A DNA stretch of 64,000 nucleotides from Providencia hangzhouensis (lineage in GTDB: Bacteria > Pseudomonadota > Gammaproteobacteria > Enterobacterales > Enterobacteriaceae): positions 2,170,001-2,234,000 of the forward strand of contig NZ_CP135052.1 of assembly GCF_029193595.2 (NCBI RefSeq), given 5' to 3'. The notes beneath the pieces are model-generated. The model was given only the letters and a program-made list of their open reading frames with translations. It ran no database searches and was not told the DNA's origin. The translations under genes were made by a program, and so were the position numbers. This document shows, in pieces, positions 39,192 to 48,595 of this stretch (position 1 is the first letter of the stretch; the number at the start of each line of letters is the position of its first letter).

Positions 39192-40286
39192 TTAGAACTG
39201 ATACACTAACCCTAAACCAAGTACGTTATCGGTATTCACTTTGTAGTGGTCAGTAAAATCATTATCGTTTAACAAGTTGATTTTATAGTCGATGACAGCA
39301 CTTAGGTTTTTATTAAAGTCATAAGCTGAGCCGATGGCGATATAATTTACTAATTCTTTATCTCCAAAGCTGCCTAAGTTTTTACCTTTGGAATAGTTAT
39401 AGCCAATTGATGGGGTTAAACCGAAGTCAAAAGAATATAGGGCAACCACTTCCAAGTTCTGAGTTTTATTTGCTACTGACTCCATATTATCATTACCAAA
39501 ACGGCTCATATTAAGCGTTTGGCCATACATGACTGCGAAATAGAGATCTTCGTATTCAAATTTTCCCCCTACGTTCCAAGCTTCAGCGCGTTTACCAGTC
39601 GCACTGCTAGTTGTGGCATCTTTTTGCTTTGGTGTACGGGAAGATGAGGAGTAACCACCACCGAGGGAAATACCATAACCTAATTCATAAGCTGTAGATA
39701 AACCAAAACCATCGCCGTTATCGGTTAATTCATCACCGGATGACAGGTTTTGTTCACCATTTTTCCCCTGATACTGTAATGCAAAGCTTAAACCATCAAT
39801 GTAACCAAAGGCATTATTATTGCGATAAGTGAGTAAATTACGGTTACGGCTTAGCATGTAGTTATCTTCTTGAACCATCGTATCCGCTCCCCAGAGAGGT
39901 AATACGTCTGTCCAAGCATTGGTATCATAAATAACACCATAATTGCGGCCATAATCAAGGGAGCCGTAATCTGCAAATTTTAAGCCTGCATAAGCTAAAC
40001 GATTACTATTTTCTTCAGTTGATTCTGATTGGTTAGTTTTAGTTTCCCATTCAAAACGTCCAAAACCAATGAGTTGGTCGGTGATTTGTGTGTCACCTTT
40101 TAGCCCCAGTCTGACACGTGAGTCATCACCATCTTCGCCACTACGGCTTTTGGCAATATGATGGCGAACATCGATTTGCCCATACACATCAAGCTTATTA
40201 CCATCTTTATTGTACATTTCAGCGGAGTTAGCAATATTAGCAATAAGTAGTGTTGGAATAATGAGTGCGAGTAATTTGTACTTCAT
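39192..40286 (-). CDS. General porin (OmpC/OmpF family)
   Basis: A 364-residue trimeric outer-membrane porin. It has a signal peptide ending ANS before [18 protein letters not shown], the standard mature porin start, an L3 constriction loop near [19 protein letters not shown], and a C-terminal Phe (GLVYQF) needed for outer-membrane assembly. Sixteen beta strands are expected from its length. It carries small hydrophilic solutes and drugs. A Fur-box-like sequence lies 46 bp before the start codon. Exact orthology to OmpC, OmpF or another porin cannot be settled here. Confidence 0.92.
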   Translation of the reverse strand: MKYKLLALIIPTLLIANIANSAEMYNKDGNKLDVYGQIDVRHHIAKSRSGEDGDDSRVRLGLKGDTQITDQLIGFGRFEWETKTNQSESTEENSNRLAYAGLKFADYGSLDYGRNYGVIYDTNAWTDVLPLWGADTMVQEDNYMLSRNRNLLTYRNNNAFGYIDGLSFALQYQGKNGEQNLSSGDELTDNGDGFGLSTAYELGYGISLGGGYSSSSRTPKQKDATTSSATGKRAEAWNVGGKFEYEDLYFAVMYGQTLNMSRFGNDNMESVANKTQNLEVVALYSFDFGLTPSIGYNYSKGKNLGSFGDKELVNYIAIGSAYDFNKNLSAVIDYKINLLNDNDFTDHYKVNTDNVLGLGLVYQF

Positions 40287-40331
40287 AACATAGCCTTATG
40301 GATTGAGTGATATTTAGCAATAGTTCCTAAT

Positions 40332-40346
40332 TGATAGTTATTATCA
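40332..40346. promoter_or_regulatory. Fur-box-like site upstream of the porin gene
   Basis: TGATAGTTATTATCA matches the 7-1-7 Fur motif TGATAATNATTATCA at 14 of 15 positions. It lies between the porin start (40286) and the racemase start (40667). The rest of the 40287-40666 interval is AT-rich promoter DNA without a gene. Confidence 0.5.
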
Positions 40347-40666
40347 TTTAAGCATTTTAATTCGCCAAATAAAAAATGTAACAAAATTAAATATTAGTGA
40401 AACAATACGGCTAACTTATTAAATAATAAAAATAATTTAATTTATGGTGATTTCAACCAAATGTTTTATTTTTAGAAAATCAAAATCAATGTGATGAAAG
40501 AGTCATGTTTATGTATAAATGATTTTTTATGCATAAATCGTGAATTATTACTTGTTTGAAATGCTAAGGTTGGTATTATTTAGAACCTATACAAATTTTG
40601 TCTATATCAACCCAGAACCCTAAAAATAATATCTTGGTAGAAATCACTAGATATAAGGAATAATAC

Positions 40667-41896
40667 GTGGCTTTACGTTTGAAGTATCTGGCATTACTCC
40701 CTTTATTGGTTGCTGCGACAGCTTGTCAGCAACCAAATAATATCAAAACACCAGTAGAAACTTATGCGACACAAAACCAACCTGTGGTGGTTAATAACGC
40801 ATGGATTGAAATATCACGTGGTGCATTAGATTTTAATATCAAAAAAGTACAAAACCTGCTGGGAGATAAGTCTTCTCTGTGCGCTGTTTTGAAAGGGGAT
40901 GCCTATGGACATGACCTTTCTTTAGTTACGCCAATAATGATTGAAAATAATGTGCAATGTATTGGGGTAACAAATAACCAAGAGCTTAAAACCGTGAGAG
41001 ACTTAGGTTTTAAAGGCCGCTTAATGCGAGTGAGAAGTGCGACAGAACAAGAAATGGCTCAGGCCACACAATATGAGACAGAAGAGTTAATTGGTAATTT
41101 AGCAATGGCGCAGCGCTTGAATGCGATTGCGAAAAAACAAAATAAAGTGATCCCCATCCACCTTGCGCTAAACTCGGCAGGGATGTCCCGTAATGGGCTA
41201 GACGTCAGTAGTGCATCTGGCTTAGATGAAGCAAAACAGATCGCGGAGTTATCACAATTAAAAATCGTGGGCATTATGTCTCATTATCCAGAAGAGGATG
41301 AAGCTCAGATCCGTAAAGACCTTGCGAAATTCAAGAAAGAGTCTCAACAAGTCTTGAATGTGACAGGGTTAAAACGTGAAGACATTACATTACATGTCGC
41401 GAATACTTATGCAACTATTACCGTACCAGAATCATGGTTGGATATGGTACGTGTAGGTGGTATTTTCTACGGTGATACCGTTGCGACAAATGACTATAAA
41501 CGCGTGATGACGCTGAAATCGAACATTGCCTCTGTCAATCATTATCCGAAAGGTAATACAGTGGGTTATGATAGAACCTATACCTTGAAGCGTGATTCTG
41601 TATTAGCCAATATCCCTGTAGGTTATGCAGATGGCTATCGCCGTGTATTTAGCAATGCGGGACATGCATTAATTAATGGCCAGACAGTTCCTGTTTTAGG
41701 AAAAACATCAATGAATACGGTCATGGTTGATGTTACTGATTTAAAATACGTTAGCCCGGGAGATGAAGTTGTATTTTTTGGCAAACAAGGTCATGCTGAA
41801 ATTACGGCCGAAGAGGTTGAAGACATCAGCGGTGCATTATTTACCGAAATGTCAATTTTGTGGGGTGCAACCAATAAACGTATCTTAGTTGATTAG
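40667..41896 (+). CDS. Periplasmic broad-spectrum amino acid racemase (Bsr-like)
   Basis: A 409-residue fold-type III PLP racemase of the alanine-racemase family with an export signal, as in BsrV-type broad-spectrum racemases. The N-terminal hydrophobic stretch ends ATAC with Cys20, a possible lipobox, so it may be a lipoprotein. PLP Lys76 lies in [12 protein letters not shown] and the catalytic Tyr301 in VGYDRTY. It would make D-amino acids (for example D-Met, D-Leu, D-Lys) in the periplasm, altering peptidoglycan. The GTG start has AAGGAA seven bases upstream. It is a single-gene unit with its own terminator. Not the housekeeping Alr or DadX. Confidence 0.87.
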   Translation: MALRLKYLALLPLLVAATACQQPNNIKTPVETYATQNQPVVVNNAWIEISRGALDFNIKKVQNLLGDKSSLCAVLKGDAYGHDLSLVTPIMIENNVQCIGVTNNQELKTVRDLGFKGRLMRVRSATEQEMAQATQYETEELIGNLAMAQRLNAIAKKQNKVIPIHLALNSAGMSRNGLDVSSASGLDEAKQIAELSQLKIVGIMSHYPEEDEAQIRKDLAKFKKESQQVLNVTGLKREDITLHVANTYATITVPESWLDMVRVGGIFYGDTVATNDYKRVMTLKSNIASVNHYPKGNTVGYDRTYTLKRDSVLANIPVGYADGYRRVFSNAGHALINGQTVPVLGKTSMNTVMVDVTDLKYVSPGDEVVFFGKQGHAEITAEEVEDISGALFTEMSILWGATNKRILVD

Positions 41897-41921
41897 GTTA
41901 ATTTTTAATTCCGTATATTTT

Positions 41922-41947
41922 AACCCGCAATAATTGCGGGTTTTTTT
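41922..41947 (+). terminator. Terminator of the racemase gene
   Basis: A perfect 9-bp stem AACCCGCAA/TTGCGGGTT with three-base loop is followed by seven Ts, 25 bp after the stop. Confidence 0.92.
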
Positions 41948-42104
41948 ATCCTAAATGTCTCTTCGGATTTTATCCAATATGTCGATAAAATGCGGTTTAG
42001 GGGAATGACTATCGAAACTTATAAGCTGATATGTTAGGTTGGTAGAGTCTTTTTTGAGCGGATTGACTCAGAAGGAAAATAAAAGAATTAGAAGGATATC
42101 ATTT

Positions 42105-42842
42105 ATGTATCAAGTTGATTTACATGCGCATACCATTGCCAGCACCCATGCATATAGCACTGTTAATGAATATTTTGCTGAAGCCGCAAGTCGAGGTGTG
42201 AAACTCTTTGCGATTACCGACCACGGCCCTGAAATGCAAGATGCTCCACATGAATGGCACTTTGGTAATATGCCTATCTTACCGAGAATTGTTGATGGCG
42301 TTGGTTTATTGTACGGTATTGAAGCGAATATAAAAAACAAGTTGGGTGAGACAGACTGCAATGAAAAGATTGCTCGTCATTTGGATATTATTTTAGCTGG
42401 TTTCCATGAACCGGTTCTTGAACCCCAAAGTTTAGCTGATAATACAGAAGCTATGATTGCCACGATCCGTAGCGGTAAAGTGCAAATAATTACCCATCCG
42501 GGAAATCCCAAATATCCCATTGATATTAAAGCGGTAGCACAAGCTGCGAAAGATTGTAATGTGGCTTTGGAAATGAATAACTCCTCATTCTTGCATTCAA
42601 GAGTGGGTAGTCAAAAGAATTGTTTAGAAATAGCAAAGGCCGTTAAAGAAACTGGCGGGTGGGTAGCATTAGGTTCGGACTCGCATTTTGCTGGGTATCT
42701 CGGCCGTTTTGACAGCGTAGTTGAAATGTTGGAATCAATTGATTTTCCGCAATCACAAATTTTAAATGTTACTCCACGCCGTGTATTGGATTTTTTAGAG
42801 TCCCATGGGCGTAAGCCTATCCCTGAATTTGCTGATTTTTAA
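42105..42842 (+). CDS. ycdX: PHP-domain phosphatase YcdX
   Basis: A 245-residue trinuclear-zinc PHP phosphatase, same length as E. coli YcdX and very similar throughout. The metal ligands are visible: DLHAHT at the start, the AITDHGPEM motif, GIEAN, HEP and [10 protein letters not shown], and GSDSH near the C-terminus. E. coli YcdX has a role in swarming and has phosphatase activity; the natural substrate is not settled. The ATG at 42105 with AAGGA upstream is chosen; the E. coli protein begins equivalently (MYPVDLHMHT). Confidence 0.93.
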   Translation: MYQVDLHAHTIASTHAYSTVNEYFAEAASRGVKLFAITDHGPEMQDAPHEWHFGNMPILPRIVDGVGLLYGIEANIKNKLGETDCNEKIARHLDIILAGFHEPVLEPQSLADNTEAMIATIRSGKVQIITHPGNPKYPIDIKAVAQAAKDCNVALEMNNSSFLHSRVGSQKNCLEIAKAVKETGGWVALGSDSHFAGYLGRFDSVVEMLESIDFPQSQILNVTPRRVLDFLESHGRKPIPEFADF

Positions 42843-42898
42843 TAGTTATTCAGTTATTCAACATTGCGTTCTTAAAGACAGTCAATATTAGGTATAAT

Positions 42899-42925
42899 AA
42901 AGCCACAAAAGGTTAGTGGCTTTTA
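42899..42925. terminator. Terminator between ycdX and the acetyltransferase gene
   Basis: An 8-bp stem AAAGCCAC/GTGGCTTT (42899-42906, 42916-42923) with a nine-base loop and a T-rich 3' side on the plus strand, between convergent genes. Confidence 0.75.
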
Positions 42926-42944
42926 ATTCAAGTTATATTGAAAG

Positions 42945-43418
42945 TTATAATTCAATTTCCATTTGAACACAATTTAACTCGACTTGAGCAAGAGAAGAGT
43001 AGTAGCTAGCATGCTTAATCGAAGTAAATCCATGTTTCTGATAAAAGCGTTCCGCATTCGGTGATGAATCTAATACCAATTTTTTAATATTTCGCTTTTT
43101 GGCTTCAGCTTTAATAGCATCTAATATTAAGCCCGCAGCTCCGCAGCCAGTGTACTGTGGTAAAGTAAATATGGCATCAACACTGTTAGCCTCTAGATTA
43201 AGATAGCCAGTTGCAACGGGTTCATCATTTTTATTTACCGCGACAAAGAATGGGTTATTCCTCACAATACGTATATAACTTACTGGCATTTCATCAGGTG
43301 TCCAGGCGCTGATCGTTTTTGCGTCAAAACTCGTTGTACAACCATGGCGAATGGCTTGGTTGCGTATAAACCAAAGATGTTCAGCTTCATCGGGAGTTGC
43401 TAACCTAATTTTCATCAT
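42945..43418 (-). CDS. GNAT-family N-acetyltransferase
   Basis: A 157-residue GNAT enzyme. The acetyl-CoA-binding part is seen as AIFTLPQYTGCGAAGLILDAIKAEA (motif A; Q/R-x-x-G-x-G/A variant) followed by KLVLDSSPNAERFYQKHGF (motif B, with the typical FYxKxGF). The acceptor substrate is unknown. Two adjacent ATGs (43418, 43415) follow AGGTGTATC; either may be used. It is a stand-alone leftward gene between ycdX and rlmA. Confidence 0.88.
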   Translation of the reverse strand: MMKIRLATPDEAEHLWFIRNQAIRHGCTTSFDAKTISAWTPDEMPVSYIRIVRNNPFFVAVNKNDEPVATGYLNLEANSVDAIFTLPQYTGCGAAGLILDAIKAEAKKRNIKKLVLDSSPNAERFYQKHGFTSIKHASYYSSLAQVELNCVQMEIEL

Positions 43419-43548
43419 GATACACCTGCTAATGTTTTTTTATTTCTTTCATAGAACAAAAAGTGCAGTTAAAAAGCAATATATATAACAGAAAGAAAAC
43501 TAATTTGAATATGGTATACTCACCCTTATTTTTAAATCAGTGACTTTT

Positions 43549-44373
43549 ATGAATTATCAATGCCCCCTCTGCTTTACACCACTTAACTTTATGCATAACA
43601 GCTATCGCTGCGCAGAAAATCACCAGTTCGATTGTGCGAAAGAGGGTTACGTTAATTTGTTGCCCGTACAACATAAACGGTCTAAAGACCCCGGTGATAA
43701 TGCTGAAATGATGCAAGCACGTAGACAATTTCTTGATGCAGGACATTACCACCCGATGCGTGAAAAGGTGGCAGAAAAAATTATTCAGTTTATTCCACCA
43801 TCTAATACTAGTTTGTTAGATATTGGTTGTGGGGAAGGGTATTACACAGACTATTTCTCTCGGGAACTTGTAAAACATTTTGAAAAATATACGGTTCTGG
43901 GCTTAGATGTTTCGAAAGTGGCGGTTCGCTATGCGGCGAAACGGTATAAATCCGTTCGTTTTTGCGTCGGTACAAGCCATCGCTTGCCATTCTCAAATAA
44001 CAGCTTAGGTGGAGTTGTCCGAATTTACGCACCCTGCAAAGCACAAGAATTAAGCCGTGTATTAGTTTCTAAAGGTATGTTAATTACTGTTACGCCTGCG
44101 GCAGAGCATCTGCAAGAATTAAAAGCGTTAATTTACGATGAGGTTAAGTTACATCCAACTAAAGATGAAGATTTACCAAATTTTTCGCTAATAGATAGTT
44201 GCCAATTAAATTATAAAATGGCACTGACAGGGCAAGAAGCTTATGAATTGTTGATGATGACCCCATTTGCTTGGCGTGCATCAGAACAGGTCAAAGAGAA
44301 TCTGCAACAAGCTGAAGTGAAAGAATATACGGCTGATTTTTTAATTCGCGTTTATCAATCTGATGCAGAGTAA
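43549..44373 (+). CDS. rlmA: 23S rRNA (guanine745-N1)-methyltransferase RlmA
   Basis: A 274-residue SAM-dependent methyltransferase that modifies G745 of 23S rRNA. The N-terminal zinc finger has YQCPLC...YRCAENHQFDCAKEGYVNLLP, and the methyltransferase domain contains LLDIGCGEGYYT (motif I). Similarity to E. coli RlmA runs over the full length, including HKRSKDPGDNAEMMQARRQFLDAGHY. The ATG at 43549 gives the E. coli-like N-terminus; an in-frame GTG three codons earlier is less likely. It converges on mntP. Confidence 0.95.
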   Translation: MNYQCPLCFTPLNFMHNSYRCAENHQFDCAKEGYVNLLPVQHKRSKDPGDNAEMMQARRQFLDAGHYHPMREKVAEKIIQFIPPSNTSLLDIGCGEGYYTDYFSRELVKHFEKYTVLGLDVSKVAVRYAAKRYKSVRFCVGTSHRLPFSNNSLGGVVRIYAPCKAQELSRVLVSKGMLITVTPAAEHLQELKALIYDEVKLHPTKDEDLPNFSLIDSCQLNYKMALTGQEAYELLMMTPFAWRASEQVKENLQQAEVKEYTADFLIRVYQSDAE

Positions 44374-44379
44374 GGTTAC

Positions 44380-44399
44380 TGCCCCCATATAAGGGGGCA
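44380..44399. terminator. Hairpin between convergent rlmA and mntP
   Basis: A perfect 7-bp G/C-rich stem TGCCCCC/GGGGGCA lies in the 32-bp gap between two convergent stops. It lacks a T tract on either side, so termination may be partial or depend on the gene context. Confidence 0.45.
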
Positions 44400-44405
44400 C
44401 AAAAA

Positions 44406-44987
44406 CTAATGGGCATACATAAATAATTCGAGGTGCTCAAATAAAATATTAAAACCAATACCTATTAGAACCAACCCACCGATAATTTCTGCTTTTTTTC
44501 CGAGTAATGGGCCAACATAGCGGCCAATCATCATACCAATAGTTGCCATAATCATTGTCATTAAGCCGATAGTCATTGCAGTATGAACGATATCCACTTG
44601 CAAGAAAGCTAAACCTAGACCGATAGCCATTGCATCAAGGCTGGTGGCTATCGCAGAAAAGATAAGGTTTGTTGAGCTATGACTAGAAGGTTTAGAACAG
44701 CATTCTTCATCTTTTGTTTTAATACTCTGCCAGATCATTCTAGCACCTAAAACAAATAATAAACCAAATGCAATCCAATGATCCCAACGGATAACATATT
44801 GGCTAGCTAGGATCCCGATACCCCAACCAATAATCGGTGTAATGGCTTCAATAAAACCAAAAATAAAACCAGTACGGAGAATTTCTCTAAAGCGGGGTTT
44901 ATGAAGTACGGCGCCTTTACAAATAGCAACAGCGAAGGCGTCCATTGATAGGGCAAGGGCTAAGATAAGGGTAGCATAGAAACTCAT
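44406..44987 (-). CDS. mntP: Manganese efflux pump MntP
   Basis: A 193-residue inner-membrane Mn2+ exporter with six membrane segments in two homologous halves. The conserved acidic motifs SMDAFAV (first half) and TSLDAMAIG (second half) that bind the metal are present, and [11 protein letters not shown] closes the protein. The loop with [11 protein letters not shown] between the halves is cytoplasmic. The ATG at 44987 after GAGGTTCTATT matches the E. coli start. Expression is predicted to be turned on by Mn2+ through the yybP-ykoY riboswitch upstream, and modulated by Fur. Confidence 0.95.
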   Translation of the reverse strand: MSFYATLILALALSMDAFAVAICKGAVLHKPRFREILRTGFIFGFIEAITPIIGWGIGILASQYVIRWDHWIAFGLLFVLGARMIWQSIKTKDEECCSKPSSHSSTNLIFSAIATSLDAMAIGLGLAFLQVDIVHTAMTIGLMTMIMATIGMMIGRYVGPLLGKKAEIIGGLVLIGIGFNILFEHLELFMYAH

Positions 44988-45004
44988 AATAGAACCTCGG
45001 TTGG

Positions 45005-45172
45005 GTGATTCCATATACACATAAATTACCCCCAACCAAAAGGCTTATTTATGTGTCTATGGTCTTGCCAACCGAATTTTGGTGTCCGCACCACGTTTGA
45101 AACCAAACGAGTATGTTGATACGGACTTTCTGGTCTTATATATGAAACCAGAACAGGCTACTCCCCAATGAC
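45005..45172 (-). promoter_or_regulatory. yybP-ykoY manganese riboswitch upstream of mntP
   Basis: The mntP leader contains the hallmark start TTGGGGAGTAGCCTG near 45168, a central hairpin, GGCAAGACCATAG and the closing AGCCTTTTGGTTGGGGGTAA near 45030-45045, the conserved elements of the yybP-ykoY aptamer also found before E. coli mntP. The downstream segment up to the start codon is the expression platform, which can pair to hide the ribosome binding site. Confidence 0.88.
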
Positions 45173-45240
45173 GTGGAAAGAAAGATACCATATTTTATAT
45201 TAAAGGCAACACTTAATTAATTGTGGATATTAAATGTTAT

Positions 45241-45255
45241 TGAGAATTATTATCA
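45241..45255. promoter_or_regulatory. Fur-box-like site upstream of mntP
   Basis: TGAGAATTATTATCA matches the 7-1-7 Fur motif at 14 of 15 positions. It lies about 70 bp upstream of the riboswitch, where the mntP promoter is expected. Fur and MntR regulation of mntP is known in related enterobacteria. Confidence 0.5.
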
Positions 45256-45270
45256 ATAAGGATATTGACA

Positions 45271-45308
45271 AAAACAAGGTTAATTAAATTTATAATTAAC
45301 CTTGTTTT
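45271..45308. terminator. Terminator hairpin between yobD and mntP
   Basis: A perfect 15-bp inverted repeat (45271-45285, 45294-45308) ending in TTTT on both strands, 22 bp after the yobD stop. It probably ends the yobD transcript and insulates mntP. Confidence 0.78.
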
Positions 45309-45329
45309 TAGTGATAATATAAAACTTAT

Positions 45330-45788
45330 TTACTTATGATTAATAAGGAATTCATAAATTCTTTGTAAATCATCAAGATGTGAAACTTGGATGTTAATTT
45401 TCTTTTTTTCCAAACCTATTATTAATACACCGTCTTCGGATAAGTTCATTGTTTTTATTCTGTCATATAATATAAATGCATTGGCAAAATAAAAACCATT
45501 CTGTTTAAAGAATAGCTTAGGTGTTCTTATAAACGCCAAATAGATTGACATAAAAATAGTAATCAATAATAAGTAAGTGGTTAATAAATTACCATGGCGT
45601 ACAATATTTGTATAAATAACGATACAAATTAGAACAATAAAAATAATAGCATCGGCCCGATGTTTTCGTTTTAGATTAATTTTTAATAATGTTTTACCCT
45701 TTAGCAAATGCTGAATGAATTCATCATAAATTGCATAAACAAGCATGATCAAAATGATTATAGCAAGAATGGCATCATTGAAGGTCAT
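45330..45788 (-). CDS. yobD: Inner-membrane protein YobD (UPF0266)
   Basis: A 152-residue membrane protein of unknown function, same length as E. coli YobD. Three membrane segments (about 5-22, 47-61 and 68-86) precede a cytoplasmic domain with the highly conserved RTPKLFFKQNGFYFANAFI and IKTMNLSEDGVLII. It lies between mntP and manZ as in E. coli. Confidence 0.92.
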   Translation of the reverse strand: MTFNDAILAIIILIMLVYAIYDEFIQHLLKGKTLLKINLKRKHRADAIIFIVLICIVIYTNIVRHGNLLTTYLLLITIFMSIYLAFIRTPKLFFKQNGFYFANAFILYDRIKTMNLSEDGVLIIGLEKKKINIQVSHLDDLQRIYEFLINHK

Positions 45789-45832
45789 TTGTGAACCCTT
45801 GGATAAGTGAACATAATGCAGAGCTTAAAATT

Positions 45833-45856
45833 AAAAAAGGGAGGCTGCAACCTCCC
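45833..45856 (-). terminator. Terminator of the manXYZ operon
   Basis: A 7-bp stem GGGAGGT-type hairpin (arms 45850-45856 and 45839-45845, tetraloop-like TGCA centre) is followed by six Ts on the minus strand, 22 bp after the manZ stop. Confidence 0.88.
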
Positions 45857-45877
45857 AATTCAAATAATGGTGGAAAA

Positions 45878-46729
45878 TTATGGTGCTAAGAAGTTTAACC
45901 AAGCACCAAGGATACCCAAACCAAAGAAGCCGATAATAATCCACAATGCGTTAACTTTACGACGTAACAGCCACATACAGGCGAAGGTTAGCAATAGTGG
46001 TACTAAACCTGGCATGAGTTGATCAAGGATCATTTGGACGGTGGTAATATCTTCAGCACCTGTTGTTGGGTTTTTGATCCGCGACACTTCAAGTGGAATA
46101 TTGACATGTGTCCATTTATTGACCAAGGCTCCCATAACAAATAAACCGAGAATTGATGCTCCTTCGGTTAGTTTTTGTAGGAAACCGCCACCAATGTCTT
46201 GAACAATATCAATCCCTTTTTTGTAGCCATATGAAACACCATAATAAAGGGTTAATAAACGTACAAGATTAAACAAAACAAAGAACAGAAGAGGGCCAAG
46301 TAAGCTACCCGTCATTGCGATACCTGCACCGAGAGCCGCAAATACTGGGCGAACAGTTCCCCAGAAAATTGGGTCACCAACACCGGCTAATGGGCCCATT
46401 AGACCGACTTTGATACCATTTATTGCACCGTCATCAATGTCTGCACCATTGGCACGTTGCTCTTCCATTGCCATTGTGACACCCAAAACAGGCGCTGCAA
46501 CATACGGATGTGTATTAAAGAATTCAAGATGGCGCTTAATGGCTTGTTTTCTATCATCATTATTTTCAGGATAAAGACGACGAATAACGGGAACCATTGA
46601 ATAGCAGAAGCCTAGGGCTTGCATACGCTCAAAGTTCCAAGAACCTTGCAATAGGTTAGACCGTAAGAATACGCCGCGAATATCGCTTTGTGTAAGCTTT
46701 TTAGCCGTTGGCTTAGTGATATCTACCAT
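45878..46729 (-). CDS. manZ: Mannose PTS component IID (ManZ)
   Basis: A 283-residue membrane subunit of the mannose/glucose/glucosamine phosphotransferase permease. It has the conserved LTQSDIRGVFLRSNLLQGSWNFERMQALGF start, the GPLAGVGDPIFWGT motif and C-terminal hydrophobic segments ending in ALWIIIGFFGLGILGAWL. It forms the translocation unit with ManY and receives phosphate from ManX. It is last in the operon, 12 bp after manY. Confidence 0.96.
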   Translation of the reverse strand: MVDITKPTAKKLTQSDIRGVFLRSNLLQGSWNFERMQALGFCYSMVPVIRRLYPENNDDRKQAIKRHLEFFNTHPYVAAPVLGVTMAMEEQRANGADIDDGAINGIKVGLMGPLAGVGDPIFWGTVRPVFAALGAGIAMTGSLLGPLLFFVLFNLVRLLTLYYGVSYGYKKGIDIVQDIGGGFLQKLTEGASILGLFVMGALVNKWTHVNIPLEVSRIKNPTTGAEDITTVQMILDQLMPGLVPLLLTFACMWLLRRKVNALWIIIGFFGLGILGAWLNFLAP

Positions 46730-46741
46730 TATACGTTCCTC

Positions 46742-47545
46742 CTAGTCTAGCTCATTATCAAGGTTGTTATTGCTACTATTTCCTTGGGTAACAACAGTTT
46801 GCGATTTATTGTATTTTGGACTGAGTTGGATATATAAAATAGCCATAACAGTACCGATAACCCCAAGAGCAACCAGGTTGAAGTCAGTAAATGCCGCGGT
46901 AACAAAGCCTAAGTAGAAGAACGGCATTAAGTAGCCTGCACGCATCATATTGATAACCATCGCATAACCGACAACAACAATCATACCACCAGCAATATTC
47001 AGGCCGTCAGTAACAACTTGCGGGATAGAATCCAACATTTGTTGTACTTCTGATGTACCAACAGAAATGGCGACAATTAACGCAGGTATTGCGATACGCA
47101 TGGCTTGCAGTAATAAAGCTGAGATATGGATAAAGCCAATTGCAGTTAGATTACCATTGAGGGCGGCTTTATCAGCAGCATGTTGGAATGCAACCGTTAC
47201 AGTACGAACAATAATGGTTAATACTTGTCCCGCTGCTGCGAGTGGGATGGCGATGGCAATACCTGCACCAATGCTTTGACCACCAGCAATAACGAGAATC
47301 GTTGAAATGATAGAAGCTAAAGCGGCATCAGGTGCAACGGCAGCACCGATATTCATCCACCCAAGTGCGATCATTTCTAATGTACCGCCGATGATGATAC
47401 CCGTTTTCATATCTCCCAAAACAATACCTATAAGCGTACAGGCAATGAGAGGACGGTGAAATTGGAATTCATCAAGGATTGATCCCATCCCCGCGATACA
47501 CGCGACGATGAAGACCATTACTATTTGAACAACGGTAAGTTCCAT
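46742..47545 (-). CDS. manY: Mannose PTS component IIC (ManY)
   Basis: A 267-residue polytopic membrane protein, the sugar-binding channel of the mannose PTS. Typical segments are the start MELTVVQIVMVFIVACIAGMG, GTLEMIALGWMNIGAAVAPDAALAS and GAGIAIAIPLAAAGQ. It acts with ManZ; the E. coli complex is also a receptor for lambda DNA entry and some bacteriocins. The middle gene of the operon. Confidence 0.96.
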   Translation of the reverse strand: MELTVVQIVMVFIVACIAGMGSILDEFQFHRPLIACTLIGIVLGDMKTGIIIGGTLEMIALGWMNIGAAVAPDAALASIISTILVIAGGQSIGAGIAIAIPLAAAGQVLTIIVRTVTVAFQHAADKAALNGNLTAIGFIHISALLLQAMRIAIPALIVAISVGTSEVQQMLDSIPQVVTDGLNIAGGMIVVVGYAMVINMMRAGYLMPFFYLGFVTAAFTDFNLVALGVIGTVMAILYIQLSPKYNKSQTVVTQGNSSNNNLDNELD

Positions 47546-47626
47546 TGTTTAATCTCCTGTAACCAAAAGTTTTAAAATCTGTTTTGAGTAATGGATTAAA
47601 ATTAATATAAAAAATGGCTATAAAAA

Positions 47627-48595
47627 TTATTTTTTGAGCTTATTAATCAAGTCCATCATATAAACTTTGCTATCTGATGAGACTTTCCTAACTTCAAGTT
47701 CAATCTTTTTGTCGTTCAAATAATTAAATGCATCAATGTCTTCTTGGTTGATAGAAACGGCATTTGTGACCATTGTTTTGCCATCATGGTATGCCATTCC
47801 ACCAATATTAACGGACTTGACGTCAACACCTTCTTCGACGATACGCTTAACATCAGTTGGATTAGTGAAAAGCAACATAACGCGCTCACCAGCGTATTTC
47901 GGGTTATTGTAAACGCGAATACATTTAGCAACATCGACAACATGTGCAGTGACACCTGGTGGTGCGACTTGTTTTAACAATGTAGAGCGAACTTGGTCTT
48001 TTGCTACGTCATCACTGACCACAATAATGCGCTTAACTTGGGTTTCTTTCGTCCAGCGTGTTGCGACTTGCCCGTGAATTAATCTGTCATCAATACGAGC
48101 AAGTGCGATTACCATATGTTCACCGGGGCCGGCTTTCACTGGTGCAGGGGCAGGAGTACTCGAGACTACAGGAGCAGGTTCAGCTTCAGCTTCAACTTCT
48201 TTGAATTTAAATGAACGAACACCACCACGACCCGTTTCTAGGGCGACAGTGATAAGTTCATTCATTGATGGGTTATCGTCACGGCACATGAATGTTTCAA
48301 CTAACATTGGAACATTTACACCCGTGATAATGTCATAATTATCATGTTCATTAACAATGCGACTAGCCGCGTTAAATGGACTGCCTCCCCATGTATCAAC
48401 AAGGAATAAGACACCCTTTGATGTATCTAAATCAGTTAGCTTTTGGGTGTACTTATCAAATAGGGTATCTGCGTTTTCCCCAGGGATAAAATCAATAAAC
48501 GACACATTATCTTGTTCGCCTATTAACATTTCGGTTGTTCGAAGAAGCTGCTCTGCAGCGACTCCGTGTGTACCAATCATAATAGCTATACTCAC
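47627..48595 (-). CDS. manX: Mannose PTS component IIAB (ManX)
   Basis: A 322-residue cytoplasmic phosphotransfer protein. The IIA domain (1-130) has the phospho-His10 motif in MIGTHG; an Ala/Pro/Glu linker (about 135-160) leads to the IIB domain with the second phospho-His in ARIDDRLIHGQVATRW. It passes phosphate from HPr to the incoming sugar at ManYZ. It is the first gene of manXYZ, 81 bp ahead of manY. The long 48596-49198 upstream region should hold its promoter. Confidence 0.96.
   Translation of the reverse strand: MSIAIMIGTHGVAAEQLLRTTEMLIGEQDNVSFIDFIPGENADTLFDKYTQKLTDLDTSKGVLFLVDTWGGSPFNAASRIVNEHDNYDIITGVNVPMLVETFMCRDDNPSMNELITVALETGRGGVRSFKFKEVEAEAEPAPVVSSTPAPAPVKAGPGEHMVIALARIDDRLIHGQVATRWTKETQVKRIIVVSDDVAKDQVRSTLLKQVAPPGVTAHVVDVAKCIRVYNNPKYAGERVMLLFTNPTDVKRIVEEGVDVKSVNIGGMAYHDGKTMVTNAVSINQEDIDAFNYLNDKKIELEVRKVSSDSKVYMMDLINKLKK

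Noticed and set aside
44380..44399. G/C-rich hairpin as a full bidirectional terminator
   Set aside because: It lacks a T tract on both strands, so only partial termination is credible; reported at low confidence.
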